Source: Planococcus maritimus (GTDB lineage Bacteria > Bacillota > Bacilli > Bacillales_A > Planococcaceae). Taken from it: 64,000 nucleotides of DNA. Of this stretch, positions 44,600 to 55,585 are shown piece by piece. Below the pieces are notes generated by a model, which was not told the origin of the DNA, searched no databases, and saw only the letters and a list, made by a program, of their open reading frames with translations. Numbering within the stretch: position 1 is the first letter of the stretch; each line of letters opens with the position of its first letter. The DNA is taken from the NCBI RefSeq assembly GCF_001687625.2, contig NZ_CP016538.2, positions 1,642,501 through 1,706,500 on the forward strand, written 5' to 3'. A program made the position numbers and the translations under genes.

Positions 44600-44613
44600 C
44601 GAACAAATGTTTG
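44600..44613. promoter_or_regulatory. LexA-like box in the parE leader
   Basis: CGAACAAATGTTTG matches the consensus CGAACRNRYGTTCG at 13 of 14 positions, 10 bases past the expected start point. parEC of B. subtilis is reported as part of the LexA regulon. Confidence 0.65.
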
Positions 44614-44626
44614 TGGAGGGAAATAG

Positions 44627-46597
44627 ATGGCTAAAACGAACAACAATGCATACAACGAAGAAGCGATTCAAGTTCTAGAGGGGCTGGATGCTGTACGCAA
44701 ACGTCCTGGGATGTACATCGGGTCAACCGATTCCCGCGGGCTGCACCATTTAGTTTACGAGATTGTCGACAACTCGGTCGATGAAGCGCTTGCCGGTTTT
44801 GGCGACCGCATTACGGTGACCATTCACGAGAACAACAGCATCAGCGTGCGCGACTACGGCCGCGGCATGCCTACAGGGATGCACAGAAGCGGCAAACCGA
44901 CACCGGAAGTCATTTTGACGGTGCTTCATGCCGGGGGCAAGTTTGGCCAAGGCGGCTACAAGACAAGTGGCGGGCTTCACGGCGTCGGCGCTTCTGTCGT
45001 CAATGCCTTGTCGAGCTTTCTCGAAGTGACGATCCACCGTGACGGGCGCAAATACCGCCAGCGTTTTGAGAACGGCGGCAAACCCGCGACGACCTTAGAA
45101 GAAATCGGCAAAACGAAGGAATCTGGCACGTTGATTCACTTTTTGCCGGACGAAAGTATTTTTAGCGCATCCAAATACAATTACGACACGCTAAGCGAAC
45201 GCTTGCGTGAATCCGCGTTTCTCATGAAAGGCATGAACATCGAGCTAATCGATGAACGCAACCAAACGGGTGAGAGCTTCTTTTATGAAACCGGCATCAA
45301 GGCATTCGTCGAATACTTGAACGAAGAAAAAGACGTCCTTCATAAAGTGGCGTACATGGAAGGCCAAAGCGACAGCTTGGAGGTCGAATTTGCGTTCCAG
45401 TTCAACGACGGCTATTCCGAAACGATCCTATCGTTCGTCAACAACGTCAGAACGCGTGACGGCGGGACGCACGAAACAGGCGCCAAAGCGGCCATGACCC
45501 GTGTGTTTAATGATTACGCACGCAAAATCAATTTATTGAAAGACAAAGACAAGAACCTTGAAGGCTCCGACATCCGCGAAGGCTTGGCGGCAATTGTTTC
45601 GGTGCGCATTCCGGAAGCATTGCTGCAATTTGAAGGGCAGACGAAGAGCAAGCTCGGTACAAGCGAAGCCCGAGGTGCGGTCGATGCGGTCATCTCCCAG
45701 CAATTGATGTACTTCCTCGAGGAGAACGCAGAACACAGTGCCTCACTCGTCCGCAAAGCAATACGAGCGTCTCAGGCGCGTCTCGCCGCACGAAAAGCTC
45801 GTGAAGATGCCCGAAATGGCAAGAAACGTAAGAAATCCGACACTTTACTGTCCGGAAAATTGACACCAGCGCAGTCGCGCAACGCCAAAAAGAACGAATT
45901 GTACCTGGTTGAGGGCGACTCGGCCGGCGGTTCGGCGAAACAAGGCCGCGACCGGACGTTCCAAGCGATCTTGCCGCTGCGCGGGAAAGTCGTCAACACC
46001 GAAAAAGCAAAACTTGAGGAAATCATGAAAAACGAAGAAATCGCCACCATCATCCACGCAATCGGCGGCGGTGTGTCTTCTGACTTTTCAGTAGACGATA
46101 TCGCGTATAATAAAGTCATCATCATGACCGATGCCGATACCGACGGCGCGCACATCCAAGTGTTGCTGTTGACGTTTTTCTACCGCTACATGAAGCCATT
46201 GATCGAAGCCGGCAAGGTGTTTATCGCTTTGCCGCCACTGTATAAAGTATCCAAAGGCGCAGGCAAAAAAGAAGTCGTCGATTACGCATGGACCGAAGCC
46301 GATCTTGACGAGTCGATCAAGAAAATCGGTAAAGGCTATATGCTCCAGCGCTATAAAGGTCTCGGGGAAATGAACGCCGACCAATTATGGGAGACGACGA
46401 TGAACCCGGAATCGCGCACTTTGATCCGCGTCACGATCGAAGACGGCGCGCGCGCTGAACGTCGCATCACGACTTTGATGGGCGATAAAGTCGAACCGCG
46501 CCGCAAATGGATTGAAAACAACGTCGACTTCGGACTTGAAGACGACAGCAATATTCTCGAAAATGATTTGATTCACGCTGAGGAGGAACTCGTATGA
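44627..46597 (+). CDS. parE: DNA topoisomerase IV subunit B
   Basis: 656 residues. ATPase subunit of topoisomerase IV, which unlinks daughter chromosomes. GHKL ATPase: [26 protein letters not shown] with the catalytic Glu region, [13 protein letters not shown], then the TOPRIM motif [15 protein letters not shown] and the DADTDGAHI metal site. GGAGGG before the ATG. Overlaps parC by four bases. Confidence 0.97.
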   Translation: MAKTNNNAYNEEAIQVLEGLDAVRKRPGMYIGSTDSRGLHHLVYEIVDNSVDEALAGFGDRITVTIHENNSISVRDYGRGMPTGMHRSGKPTPEVILTVLHAGGKFGQGGYKTSGGLHGVGASVVNALSSFLEVTIHRDGRKYRQRFENGGKPATTLEEIGKTKESGTLIHFLPDESIFSASKYNYDTLSERLRESAFLMKGMNIELIDERNQTGESFFYETGIKAFVEYLNEEKDVLHKVAYMEGQSDSLEVEFAFQFNDGYSETILSFVNNVRTRDGGTHETGAKAAMTRVFNDYARKINLLKDKDKNLEGSDIREGLAAIVSVRIPEALLQFEGQTKSKLGTSEARGAVDAVISQQLMYFLEENAEHSASLVRKAIRASQARLAARKAREDARNGKKRKKSDTLLSGKLTPAQSRNAKKNELYLVEGDSAGGSAKQGRDRTFQAILPLRGKVVNTEKAKLEEIMKNEEIATIIHAIGGGVSSDFSVDDIAYNKVIIMTDADTDGAHIQVLLLTFFYRYMKPLIEAGKVFIALPPLYKVSKGAGKKEVVDYAWTEADLDESIKKIGKGYMLQRYKGLGEMNADQLWETTMNPESRTLIRVTIEDGARAERRITTLMGDKVEPRRKWIENNVDFGLEDDSNILENDLIHAEEELV

Positions 46598-49020
46598 CAC
46601 AAACCGAACGTTTCCAAGATCTGCCCTTAGAAGAAGTCATCGGCGATCGGTTTGGCCGTTACAGTAAATACATCATCCAGGACCGCGCGCTGCCGGATGC
46701 GCGCGATGGGTTAAAGCCGGTGCAGCGCCGCATCTTGTATGCTATGCATCACGAAGGTAACACCAACGACAAAGCGTTCCGGAAATCCGCCAAAACGGTC
46801 GGGAATGTCATCGGTAATTACCACCCGCACGGCGATAGTTCTGTGTACGAAGCGATGGTACGCCTTAGCCAGGACTGGAAAATCCGCCACATGCTCGTCG
46901 AGATGCACGGCAATAACGGCTCGATGGACGGGGATTCGCCGGCCGCAATGCGTTACACAGAAGCCCGCCTTTCTGCGATTTCTGGTGAATTGTTGCGCGA
47001 TATTGAAAAACGCACCGTTGAGTTTATCCCGAACTTTGATGATGTGGACGTTGAACCGACCGTTTTGCCGGCGCGGTTCCCGAACTTGCTCGTCAACGGT
47101 TCTACTGGGATCTCTGCTGGGTATGCGACCGACATCCCGCCGCATGCGCTGCATGAAGCACTTGATGCCGTCCTTATGCGCATCGACAAGCCGGATGCTT
47201 CGATCGATGAATTGATGACGGTCTTAAAAGGCCCCGATTTTCCGACCGGCGGCATCATCCAAGGCGTCGACGGCATCAAAAAAGCTTACGAAACCGGGCG
47301 CGGCAAAATCGCCGTCCGTTCTAAGGCGGCTGTTGAACCGTTAAAAGGCGGCAAAGAACAAATCGTCATCACGGAAATCCCGTTCGAAGTGAACAAAGCG
47401 AGCCTCATCAAGAAAATCGATGACCACCGCTTTGACCGCAAACTCGACGGTATCTCGGAAGTACGCGATGAATCCGACCGTACGGGCCTCCGTATCGTCA
47501 TCGAATTGAAAAAAGAAGTCCAGGCGGCCGGCATCTTGAACTATTTATATAAAAACACCGACCTCCAAATCAGCTATAACTTCAATATGGTGGCGATTCA
47601 TCACCGCCGTCCGACGATGATGACTTTGCCGACGATGCTCGATGCCTACATCGAACATCAAAAAGAAGTCGTGACGAAACGCTCGGAATTTGACTTGCAA
47701 AAAGCAAGCGACCGCATGCACATTGTCGAAGGCTTGATCAAAGCCTTGTCGATCCTCGATAAAGTGATCAAAACAATCCGCGCGTCGAAAGACAAACGCG
47801 ATGCGAAAAACAACTTGATCTCAAAATTCGAGTTTTCAGAAGCGCAAGCAGAAGCAATTGTGTCCTTGCAGCTCTACCGACTGACGAATACCGATATCAC
47901 CGATCTCGAAAAAGAAGAAGAAAGCTTACGCAAACTCATTGCCGAGCTGACGGGTATCTTGACGAGTGCGACGAAGCTCAAAAACCTCATCAAAAAGGAA
48001 TTGCAGGCCATACGCAAGAAATTCGCAGAGCCACGGCGCTCTGAGATCGAAGAAAAGATCGAAGAGTTGACCATTACGCGTGAAATTATGATCCCGAGTG
48101 AAGAAGTCATCGTTACCGTGACAAAAGAAGGCTATGTGAAACGGACAAGCACCCGCTCCCACGCGGCATCGAACGGCAAAGACTTCGCCATGAAAGACAG
48201 TGATCATCTATTGTTCGAAGGCAATCTCAATACACAGCATACGGTGTTGATCTTCACGACCGGCGGAAATTTCGTGTTCCAGCCTGTCAATGAACTGCCG
48301 GACATCAAATGGAAAGACCTCGGCCAGCATTTATCGAGCATCGTCACGCTCGATACCAACGAATCGGTGCTCGCTGTATTCCCGTTTGAAGACTTTGAAC
48401 AAGACGCAACCATTTTAACCGTCTCGAAATTTGGCCAAGTGAAGCGTTCCGCATTAAAAGACTACCAAGTGCAACGCTATTCACGCGCTATCAAAACGAT
48501 GAACTTGAAAAAAGGCGACGACATGATCTTCGCCGGGCTCGTGACGAACGAGAGCGAATTGTTCCTGGCCACGAAAATGGCTTACGGCGTGCGCTTCCCG
48601 CTAGAAGAAGTACCCGTGACAGGTCTCCGGACTGCGGGTGTCAAAGGCTTGAACTTAAAAGAAGGCGACGAAGCGGTGTCTGCAGTTATGATTGATGCAG
48701 AAAAAACACTGGATCTCGTGCTCGCGACACAGCGCGGGGCCGCCAAGAAAATGAAACTCAGCGAATTCGAAAGCGGCAGCCGTGCCAAACGCGGCGTTGT
48801 CATGCTGCGGGAATTGAAATCCAATCCTCACCGCGTCGTCGCCGTCATCGGCACGACCGGAAAAGAAGAAATTCTGCTCGAAACGACCAAAGGATTGCGC
48901 ATTCCGATCGCGCCAGGCCGCCTGAAAGCAGTTGATCGTTATTCCAACGGGTCGTTCATCGTAGACGAAACCACCGATGGTACCGTCACGGCTATATATC
49001 GCATCCCGACCGCTGAATAA
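46594..49020 (+). CDS. parC: DNA topoisomerase IV subunit A
   Basis: 808 residues. Breakage-reunion subunit; the active Tyr is Tyr121 in [10 protein letters not shown]. Quinolone-determining positions carry the sensitive residues, Ser82 and Glu86 (the S. aureus GrlA Ser80/Glu84 equivalents) in [12 protein letters not shown]-terminal beta-pinwheel from about residue 500. ATGA overlap with parE; GAGGAGG site. A terminator follows. Confidence 0.97.
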   Translation: MTQTERFQDLPLEEVIGDRFGRYSKYIIQDRALPDARDGLKPVQRRILYAMHHEGNTNDKAFRKSAKTVGNVIGNYHPHGDSSVYEAMVRLSQDWKIRHMLVEMHGNNGSMDGDSPAAMRYTEARLSAISGELLRDIEKRTVEFIPNFDDVDVEPTVLPARFPNLLVNGSTGISAGYATDIPPHALHEALDAVLMRIDKPDASIDELMTVLKGPDFPTGGIIQGVDGIKKAYETGRGKIAVRSKAAVEPLKGGKEQIVITEIPFEVNKASLIKKIDDHRFDRKLDGISEVRDESDRTGLRIVIELKKEVQAAGILNYLYKNTDLQISYNFNMVAIHHRRPTMMTLPTMLDAYIEHQKEVVTKRSEFDLQKASDRMHIVEGLIKALSILDKVIKTIRASKDKRDAKNNLISKFEFSEAQAEAIVSLQLYRLTNTDITDLEKEEESLRKLIAELTGILTSATKLKNLIKKELQAIRKKFAEPRRSEIEEKIEELTITREIMIPSEEVIVTVTKEGYVKRTSTRSHAASNGKDFAMKDSDHLLFEGNLNTQHTVLIFTTGGNFVFQPVNELPDIKWKDLGQHLSSIVTLDTNESVLAVFPFEDFEQDATILTVSKFGQVKRSALKDYQVQRYSRAIKTMNLKKGDDMIFAGLVTNESELFLATKMAYGVRFPLEEVPVTGLRTAGVKGLNLKEGDEAVSAVMIDAEKTLDLVLATQRGAAKKMKLSEFESGSRAKRGVVMLRELKSNPHRVVAVIGTTGKEEILLETTKGLRIPIAPGRLKAVDRYSNGSFIVDETTDGTVTAIYRIPTAE

Positions 49021-49379
49021 TCCAAAAGGCACTGAATGATTAATTCATTCAATGCCTTTTTTGTTTTTTGTTGTGAATTGACTGGCATTTACACCAAGTA
49101 ACTCTATGACGAAAGGACGAATGGTCCGCAGGGTGCTTGAGGCATAGATTATTCATTTTATTCAATTACTTGGTAAGTGAATTGATAAGATGCCGGCAGT
49201 CTTTCTCTACATGACGAAGGTTTGTGCGATTGCATACCGAGGTGGCCTTGTACTATAACAGGAACTGTACATCTTTTGTTTTCTGTCAATTCTGAAACTT
49301 ACATTGACAGCATGAGTCTGGATTTTTATACTTGATCTATAACAGGTGAATATAAAGAGACAGGAGAGGGGTTTTCGAA
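49021..49379. other. 359-bp intergenic stretch
   Basis: Holds the parC terminator and the leader of the acyl-CoA ligase gene. Nothing coding seen; no riboswitch motif recognised. Confidence 0.6.
49023..49063 (+). terminator. Terminator of parEC
   Basis: AAAGGCACTGAATGA pairs with TCATTCAATGCCTTT around TTAAT, then T run. Confidence 0.88.
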
Positions 49380-50972
49380 ATGATCGTACCATTGACACCG
49401 TTGGACTGGAAACGGCGGGCAGCCAAGTATTATCCGGAGAAAGTCGCTGTGATCGACGGAGACAAGCGTTTTACATACCGGGAGTTTGCACAGCGATCTG
49501 AACAGTTGGGAACTGCCCTGCATCAGGCAGGCATCAAGCCACATGACCACGTCGCTGTGATGCTGCCGAACACTCATTATATGCTCGAAGCCTTTTACGG
49601 CATCCCAGCTCTTGGAGCGGTCATCGTTCCGCTTAATTACCGGCTGTCAGCAAAAGACTTGGGCTATATCATTCAACATAGCGATGCGAAGATGCTGATT
49701 GTTGATGCGGAATACGCCAAAATACTGGAAGACATCCAAGGGGACTTGCCAATCGAAAAATACATCATTGCTCCGGCTGAAGGACACGAAACGACTCTTC
49801 CAGGTGTCGACTACGAGGAATTTATCACGACCGCAGCTGGCGAGCGTATGCCTTCAGTGGAACTTGATGAAAACCAGATGCTGTCGCTCAATTACACGAG
49901 CGGCACCACTTCGAATCCTAAAGGCGTCATGCAGACGCACCGCACAAATTATTTGAACGGCGCGAACTTCCTGCATCATTTGGAGATCAAATACGATGAT
50001 GTCTATTTGCATACCTTGCCGATGTTTCATACAAATGGCTGGGGCGGGGTATGGGCGATTACAGCAGCCGGTGCGACGCATGTGTGCCTTCGAAAAGTCG
50101 ACCCGCCACTTATCCTTGAATTGTTTGAAAGCCACGGCATTACCTCACTCTGCGGTGCGCCAACGGTCGTCAATATGCTGGTCAATGAACCGACAGCCAA
50201 AGACATTCAGTTGAGTACCTCTATCCGCATGGGAACAGCCGGTGCTCCGCCTGCTGCGGCACTCATCGCCAAAGCCCAGCAAACGCTCGGCCTTAACATG
50301 ATGCATGTTTACGGGCTAACCGAAACCTCGCCGTTTATTTTGTATTGTGAATGGAAAAATGAGTTTGATGCACTGGATGCGGATCAACAGGCGAGCATCA
50401 AAGCACGACAAGGAATTGAGTTGGCGTTTAACGGGGAAACAAAAGTCGTCAACCAAGGCGATGGCAAAGAAGTCGCCTGGAACGGCAAAGAACTCGGGGA
50501 AATCATTACCCGCGGCAATGTGGTCATGGCCGGCTATTACAAAGATCCGGAAAAAACCGCAGAAGCGATACGCGATGGTTGGTTTTACACGGGGGATCTC
50601 GCCGTGACACATCCAGATGGCTTTATTGAAATCCAGGACCGCATTAAAGACATGATCATCTCAGGCGGCGAAAACATTTCCTCGACTGAAATTGAAGGCG
50701 TGCTGTATAAGCATCCCGCGATTGCGGAAGTGGCGGTCATTGCCGTACCGGATGAGAAGTGGGGGGAAGTGCCAAAAGCGATCATCGTGCTGCACAAGGG
50801 AGCGGAAGCGACCGAACAGGAAGTTCTGGATTACACACGGGATCACTTGGCGCGCTTCAAAGTGCCAAAATCGGTCGACTTTGTGGAATCCTTGCCCAAA
50901 ACGGCGACTGGCAAGCTGCAGAAATTCCAATTGCGTGAAATGTACTGGAGCGGCGGCAAGAAAGTCAATTAA
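49380..50972 (+). CDS. Fatty-acid/carboxylic-acid CoA ligase (acyl-adenylate family)
   Basis: 530 residues. Activates a carboxylic acid through an acyl-adenylate and forms the CoA thioester. P-loop YTSGTTSNPKGV, VYGLTETSP, GWFYTGDLA and the C-terminal hinge IKDMIISGGENISSTEIE with the active Lys in KTATGKLQK are intact. The overall look is a medium-chain or fatty acid FadD/AlkK group member. AGGAGAGG precedes the ATG. Monocistronic. Substrate not fixed by sequence. Confidence 0.92.
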   Translation: MIVPLTPLDWKRRAAKYYPEKVAVIDGDKRFTYREFAQRSEQLGTALHQAGIKPHDHVAVMLPNTHYMLEAFYGIPALGAVIVPLNYRLSAKDLGYIIQHSDAKMLIVDAEYAKILEDIQGDLPIEKYIIAPAEGHETTLPGVDYEEFITTAAGERMPSVELDENQMLSLNYTSGTTSNPKGVMQTHRTNYLNGANFLHHLEIKYDDVYLHTLPMFHTNGWGGVWAITAAGATHVCLRKVDPPLILELFESHGITSLCGAPTVVNMLVNEPTAKDIQLSTSIRMGTAGAPPAAALIAKAQQTLGLNMMHVYGLTETSPFILYCEWKNEFDALDADQQASIKARQGIELAFNGETKVVNQGDGKEVAWNGKELGEIITRGNVVMAGYYKDPEKTAEAIRDGWFYTGDLAVTHPDGFIEIQDRIKDMIISGGENISSTEIEGVLYKHPAIAEVAVIAVPDEKWGEVPKAIIVLHKGAEATEQEVLDYTRDHLARFKVPKSVDFVESLPKTATGKLQKFQLREMYWSGGKKVN

Positions 50973-50977
50973 GGCAC

Positions 50978-51022
50978 CAAACAAAGCGAGCGCATCCTAA
51001 CCCGGAGCGCTCGCTTTGTTAT
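50978..51022. terminator. Bidirectional terminator
   Basis: AACAAAGCGAGCGC pairs with GCGCTCGCTTTGTT around a 13-base loop; shared with the convergent TVP38-like gene. Confidence 0.88.
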
Positions 51023-51576
51023 CGTGTCTGCCTATTTAATTTAGTGGAACTGCGTTTTTTCTTTAGCGCCATTAGCAACATCCCAACGAAGCAAACACCG
51101 ATTACGCCATACAAGAAAGAACGCGGCAGCCAGAAAACCATGCCAAAGGCCAAGGTGATTTCCAACGCCAACACTGGCAGTTTCCCGATCGAACTCGCCC
51201 AAAAGAAAGCCGGCGCGGAAATGGTTGTCAAGGCAGCGGCAGCGGTCACCGCGCCAGACGGGGCAAAAGGCAAGAGCCGAAATGCAATGACCGCGAAAAA
51301 CACAGCCCCGTTCTTTTGACGTAGAAAGAATTGAAACCACCGCTGCTGTTGCCAAGCAGACGGAAGGTGCTTGGCGCCGTAACGATACAAGCAAAAGCCG
51401 ATTAATGCGCCGATGATTTCACCGACAACAGACAAAGCGCTGCCGCCGATCAATCCAAAGCGGTCAAGGTTAATGGGGGTGATGAGAATACTTGGGATGA
51501 ACCCAAGTGCGCCGATTCCGATACTGAGAATCAACAGCATGCAAAACTCCGCGACAGCAAAGAGTTCGCTCATCAT
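51019..51576 (-). CDS. TVP38/TMEM64-family membrane protein (second in window)
   Basis: About 185 residues, six hydrophobic segments. Core: LGFIPSILITPINLDRFGLIGGSALSVVGE-like helices and RLLPFAPSGAVTAAAALT. The frame is open from a GTG at 51639 inside the upstream AraC gene; ATG 51576/51573 is more natural. A 13-codon frame starting at 51610 behind GGAGG ends at the ATG pair (TGATG), which could couple translation. Follows the AraC gene on the same strand, probably one operon. Confidence 0.8.
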   Translation of the reverse strand: MMSELFAVAEFCMLLILSIGIGALGFIPSILITPINLDRFGLIGGSALSVVGEIIGALIGFCLYRYGAKHLPSAWQQQRWFQFFLRQKNGAVFFAVIAFRLLPFAPSGAVTAAAALTTISAPAFFWASSIGKLPVLALEITLAFGMVFWLPRSFLYGVIGVCFVGMLLMALKKKRSSTKLNRQTR

Positions 51577-51610
51577 CTTCGCCCCGCTTTCCCAGTAAAT
51601 CGCACGCGGC

Positions 51611-52384
51611 TCATCGTTTTGCCTCCAAGCCTTGCTCACGGCAACGCTTCGGGGTCATGGCTGTATGGCGTGTAAAGGCAGCGTGAAATTGTGTCACGCT
51701 CTTATAGCCGCAACGTTCAGCAATGGCAGCGACCGGTTCTTCCGTCATCGCCAACAGCTGCTGGGCTCGTTCCATGCGGCAGCTGATGATAAATTGGAGC
51801 GGTGTATGGCCAGAGGCTTCTTTAAACAAGCGGCTAAAGTGAAATTTACTGAGACCCGCCTCGTTTGCCGCGTCAGCAAGTGAAAAGGATGAGTGGCATT
51901 TTTCTTCCATTGTGTGCATAACACTACTCATCTTGATTGATTTCACCAGAGGAAGCGGTTGAGGCTGATGTCTCGTAACGGTTAGCCATAACCAGTCAAT
52001 TAGCAGGTGTGCTTTACTGGACAAGGTGCTTTTGTTTTCAAACTCCCGTGCCAATTCCCTACACAGGGCGGGAATCAAGGCAGCGCCAGCAGGGGAAGTG
52101 ATACAAATTTTGCCGCTTTCCGTAGTGGCCGTCAATAACAACCGATGCCAGCGTTGTTCCTCGTTATCATAGACTGACCAAGCATGCCAGGCGCCTGCTG
52201 GAATCAACACTAACGCCCCGCTCTCAACGACGTGATGTCCGGTTGGGGTCACTAGTTCGAGTGGTCCCGCTTCGACCCAAAGCATTTCGGTTACGTGCTG
52301 GTGTCGGTGCAGCGGAACGTGATAGGAGCGGCCTCGCGGCAAAGTACTGAATTCAATTGCATGTAAAAGGAGGGAAGATGTCAT
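51611..52384 (-). CDS. AraC-family transcriptional regulator with cupin sensor
   Basis: 257 residues. N-terminal cupin (VPLHRHQHVTEMLWVEAGPLEL, His residues for ligand or metal) and C-terminal double helix-turn-helix (ANEAGLSKFHFSRLFKEASG; AERCGYKSVTQFHAAFTRH). Binds DNA and probably senses a small molecule. Its likely target is the TVP38 gene directly downstream or its own promoter. Start ATG 52384 with a weak site. Confidence 0.9.
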   Translation of the reverse strand: MTSSLLLHAIEFSTLPRGRSYHVPLHRHQHVTEMLWVEAGPLELVTPTGHHVVESGALVLIPAGAWHAWSVYDNEEQRWHRLLLTATTESGKICITSPAGAALIPALCRELAREFENKSTLSSKAHLLIDWLWLTVTRHQPQPLPLVKSIKMSSVMHTMEEKCHSSFSLADAANEAGLSKFHFSRLFKEASGHTPLQFIISCRMERAQQLLAMTEEPVAAIAERCGYKSVTQFHAAFTRHTAMTPKRCREQGLEAKR

Positions 52385-52549
52385 TTAAAGCCAACTTTCT
52401 AAACGGGGATTTTGTCAATTATAGCAAGAAACAAGAGAAATATCGGAATTATTTCGGTAAAAGACGAAATCCATCTGTTTAAATAGCAAGAATTAATAAA
52501 AAGATCGTTAGTTAACGCCAAACGACCACAACCGGTTAAAAAGCATAGA

Positions 52550-52583
52550 AAAAAAGGCTTCCGATGATCGGAAACCTTTTGAT
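52550..52583 (-). terminator. Terminator of the YeeE/YedE gene
   Basis: Minus strand: AAAAGGTTTCCGATC pairs with GATCGGAAGCCTTTT-like arm, then T run. Confidence 0.8.
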
Positions 52584-52599
52584 CTTTCTAGTGTCGTCC

Positions 52600-53859
52600 T
52601 TAGCAAACCGAATCGTTGGATTTCGGGACAGATAAGCCGAATAACGGCCGCAAGTACAAAGCGAAAAAGGTGCCGGCCAGCGCTAGAATGCCCCAGATGT
52701 AACCGTGTAGGCTGAAAGATGCGATGCCGCCGAAATACGCACCGATGTTGCAGCCAAACGCAAGGCGTGCCCCGTAGCCCATCAACAAACCGCCGACGAC
52801 AGACGCCCAGAAGTTGCCCATCGTGATTTTGGTGAATTTGAACAACCCACCTGCGGCTGAAGCAAGGAAAGCGCCCAGGATGACCCCGAAATTTAACACC
52901 GTCGTGGAATCTGCGAAAATCGATGACTCAAGTAAGGCAGCATTGGCTCCTTGCCAATAGCCCCAGCTCGCGACGTCTACGCCGAAGAATGCGGCAATTT
53001 TCGATCCCCATAAGGCAAAAGCGGACGTAATGCCCCAAGGAGTGCCACGCGTCATTAAGGTCAATGCATTCAGGACAGCGAGTGCAATCGCTGCAGCAAC
53101 CAACGGCCAAGATCCGCGGAAAATGCGTTTCCACCCAGTCGTTGTCGGAAGCGGCGCCATTTTCGGAGCGCGTTTCTTTTTCTCGATGATTAACGTGATC
53201 CAAGCAATGAGACCAAATAACGCGATGGAGACGAGCCATGCCCCGCCGTATCCCAGCCCTGTTGACGTAGCTAGCGATATGGGTTCAAATGCTGGCAAGT
53301 CTTCGGTCCAAAATGGCAGGTGATAAGCACCGATCGTTGTCCCAATAATGAAGAACAACAAGGTGATGAACATAACGGAACGTCCGCCACCGATCGCATA
53401 CAAGGTTCCGGAAGCGCAACCGCCGCCGAGTTGCATGCCGATTCCAAAGATGAACGAACCGACAACCAAGCTCACGCCGACCGGAGATACATAGCCCGAG
53501 ACGCCTGTTCCGAAGAAAGAGTAGCCATATGCCAGAATCGGGGCGAACAATGTCACAGCAACTGCGAGCATGAGCATATGCGAGCGCATTGCCTGGCCAT
53601 TTCCGACCGACATGAACCGCCGAAAGGCTGAAGTGAAGCCAAATCGCGCGTGAAACAAGGTGTATCCGAGCAATAGCCCGATGCCGAGCAGTACCGTTTG
53701 GGCGATATGCTGTGTGGCGAGCAAATAAACGGTCAGTAAAGCAGCGACCCCCATCCCCCCGGCAATTAAAGATTTCTGAGGAGCGTTTAACGCGGTGGTA
53801 TCCCGGTAGACGGGATCGTTGACTTCGTTAACGGGTTGAACGCGAGTGCTAGTCGTCAT
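52600..53859 (-). CDS. YeeE/YedE-family (thiosulfate/sulfur) membrane transporter
   Basis: 419 residues, about ten membrane helices with two repeats holding the family Cys motifs: GGGCASGTLYAIGGG and GYGARLAFGCNIGAYFGGIA. Homologues move thiosulfate or carry sulfur into the cell. ATG 53859 is preferred over 53868 because AAAGGATG then sits 6 bases upstream. No TusA-like partner is seen next door. Confidence 0.9.
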   Translation of the reverse strand: MTTSTRVQPVNEVNDPVYRDTTALNAPQKSLIAGGMGVAALLTVYLLATQHIAQTVLLGIGLLLGYTLFHARFGFTSAFRRFMSVGNGQAMRSHMLMLAVAVTLFAPILAYGYSFFGTGVSGYVSPVGVSLVVGSFIFGIGMQLGGGCASGTLYAIGGGRSVMFITLLFFIIGTTIGAYHLPFWTEDLPAFEPISLATSTGLGYGGAWLVSIALFGLIAWITLIIEKKKRAPKMAPLPTTTGWKRIFRGSWPLVAAAIALAVLNALTLMTRGTPWGITSAFALWGSKIAAFFGVDVASWGYWQGANAALLESSIFADSTTVLNFGVILGAFLASAAGGLFKFTKITMGNFWASVVGGLLMGYGARLAFGCNIGAYFGGIASFSLHGYIWGILALAGTFFALYLRPLFGLSVPKSNDSVC

Positions 53860-54171
53860 GTAAATCATCCTTTTCTTAGTGAAATAGTAGGGAATAGAAT
53901 ATTATCGTAAAGCAGTCATTATCGAAAGTCAACGAACGGGCATTTAGTCTTTAAAAGCACATGGGAGCGGAATGAGCAAGAGGGATCACAAGGACTCAAT
54001 CCTCTGGAATTCAGGGCTTGTGAGGAGCGGTTGCTGCTTTCTAGGCTGTTTCATTAAGGATGGGGAGATTTTCATTAAAAGAAGTTAAAGCAAATGGCGC
54101 GATTCTGCGTTACGATAGAGCAATAGACCAAACTTTTTGAATGCTTTCATACAGCAAGGAGCCGATGCATT
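53860..54171. other. 312-bp intergenic stretch
   Basis: Divergent control region between the YeeE/YedE and DMT genes. No frame, hairpin or known motif stands out. Confidence 0.5.
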
Positions 54172-55062
54172 ATGAACAATAGATTTATTTTCGCTTTTCT
54201 TGTTATTGTTACGACCAGCTTGATGGGATCTTCGTTTGCGGTGGGCAAAATCGGGCTCGAGCACGTCTCGCCGCTGTTGTTGGTAGGGATTCGCTTTACG
54301 ATTGCCGGCAGCTTGATGGCGCTATTCGTTAAGCTGTTCCGCCGCAAACATCCCAAAACGGTTTCTGAATGGCTGCGCGTGTTCTTGATCGGCTTTTTTC
54401 AGACGGCCGGGGTCATGGGCTGCATTTTTCTAAGCCTCCGGACGATCACTGCCGGAGAATCTGCCATTTTAACGTTTACGAATCCCTTGCTCGTTGTGTT
54501 ATTTGGAACGTTGGCACTTGGCATCCGGTACCGGATTGTGCAATGGGGAGGGGTGCTGCTTGGATTTTTCGGCGTATTCATCACTATGGGCAGTCAAGTG
54601 AATATGGAAATCGGCACGCTGTTCGGTTTTGGCAGCGCCATCTCCTGGGCCGTTGGAACTTTGCTGATTAAGCAATGGGGCATCCGTTTGGATACGTGGG
54701 TGCTGACGGCGTATCAGATGCTGTTTGGCGGATTGATCTTACTAGTCGCCAGTAGTTTATTGGAAACTCCGACACTTGCAATCAACCCAGAATCGCTGTT
54801 TATCATTTTTTGGCTGTCGATTCCCGCATCGATTATCCAATTTGCGATTTGGTTTTTCTTGCTGCAAAATGGCAATCCGGGGAAAGTCAGCGCCTTTTTG
54901 TTTTTAGCGCCATTTTTCGGTGTTTTAACCGGATGGCTGCTTTTGGGAGAGCGGGTCGGCATTTCGCTGGTCATTGGCGGGGCCTTGATATTCTTAGGGA
55001 TTTTCCTGGTAAATTGGCCTGAGAAGCGGCAGGAAGCAGCAATTCCCAGTAAAGCCTTGTGA
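54172..55062 (+). CDS. DMT-superfamily (EamA) transporter
   Basis: 296 residues with ten hydrophobic helices forming two EamA repeats. Start LVIVTTSLMGSSFAVGKIGL and second repeat GSAISWAVGTLLIKQWG are typical. Probably exports a metabolite or drug; direction and substrate cannot be told. AAGGAGCC before the ATG. Monocistronic. Confidence 0.9.
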   Translation: MNNRFIFAFLVIVTTSLMGSSFAVGKIGLEHVSPLLLVGIRFTIAGSLMALFVKLFRRKHPKTVSEWLRVFLIGFFQTAGVMGCIFLSLRTITAGESAILTFTNPLLVVLFGTLALGIRYRIVQWGGVLLGFFGVFITMGSQVNMEIGTLFGFGSAISWAVGTLLIKQWGIRLDTWVLTAYQMLFGGLILLVASSLLETPTLAINPESLFIIFWLSIPASIIQFAIWFFLLQNGNPGKVSAFLFLAPFFGVLTGWLLLGERVGISLVIGGALIFLGIFLVNWPEKRQEAAIPSKAL

Positions 55063-55266
55063 AATCACAAGCAGCGAGCTTGGAATGAGATAAGAGTCGA
55101 TGAGACGAAAAAACGCATTCGTTACAGTTGAATAGTTGCATAATAACGACCGGAGTCGGATTTTAACGGAACCGAATCGCAATTCATGCTGAAGCAACTG
55201 ATGAGACGTCCAGAAAGAATATAAATGAAACAACACGCAGCCCGTAAATAAACAGATTCATTTACC

Positions 55267-55328
55267 ACGCAACAAACCCGAAATCATTTCAGCTGATCGT
55301 TAGCTGTTTGGATTTCGGGTTTGTTTTA
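55267..55328. terminator. Long-loop terminator downstream of the DMT gene
   Basis: AACAAACCCGAAATC pairs with GATTTCGGGTTTGTT across an inner structured loop (CAGCTGATCGTTAGCTG). Confidence 0.75.
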
Positions 55329-55477
55329 AGTTGTAGCTAGTCAATTGAATTAAATGCAATAACATAACACAAAAACGAGAGAAAACGCATTTTGATAAAA
55401 AAGCTGAAAACCAGCCAATTTCACTAAAAAAATCCGTTTCGTCTCAATATCAAAAGTATACTTATTAAATGAAACAC

Positions 55478-55509
<32 letters not shown>

Positions 55510-55536
55510 TTTCAAAAACGCCTATCAAGAACAAAT

Positions 55537-55582
55537 TGCCGGTCCCCATCACCCAGATCTATCAGTTCTTGAAACCGGCTTG
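55537..55582 (-). terminator. Probable terminator of the HxlR gene
   Basis: GCCGGT and ACCGGC arms just 3' of the minus-strand HxlR gene; the loop is long, so moderate. Confidence 0.5.
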
Positions 55583-55585
55583 TCT

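Noticed and set aside
46711..47154. 147-codon minus-strand frame inside parC
   Set aside because: Arg-rich shadow of a conserved gene with no start signals.
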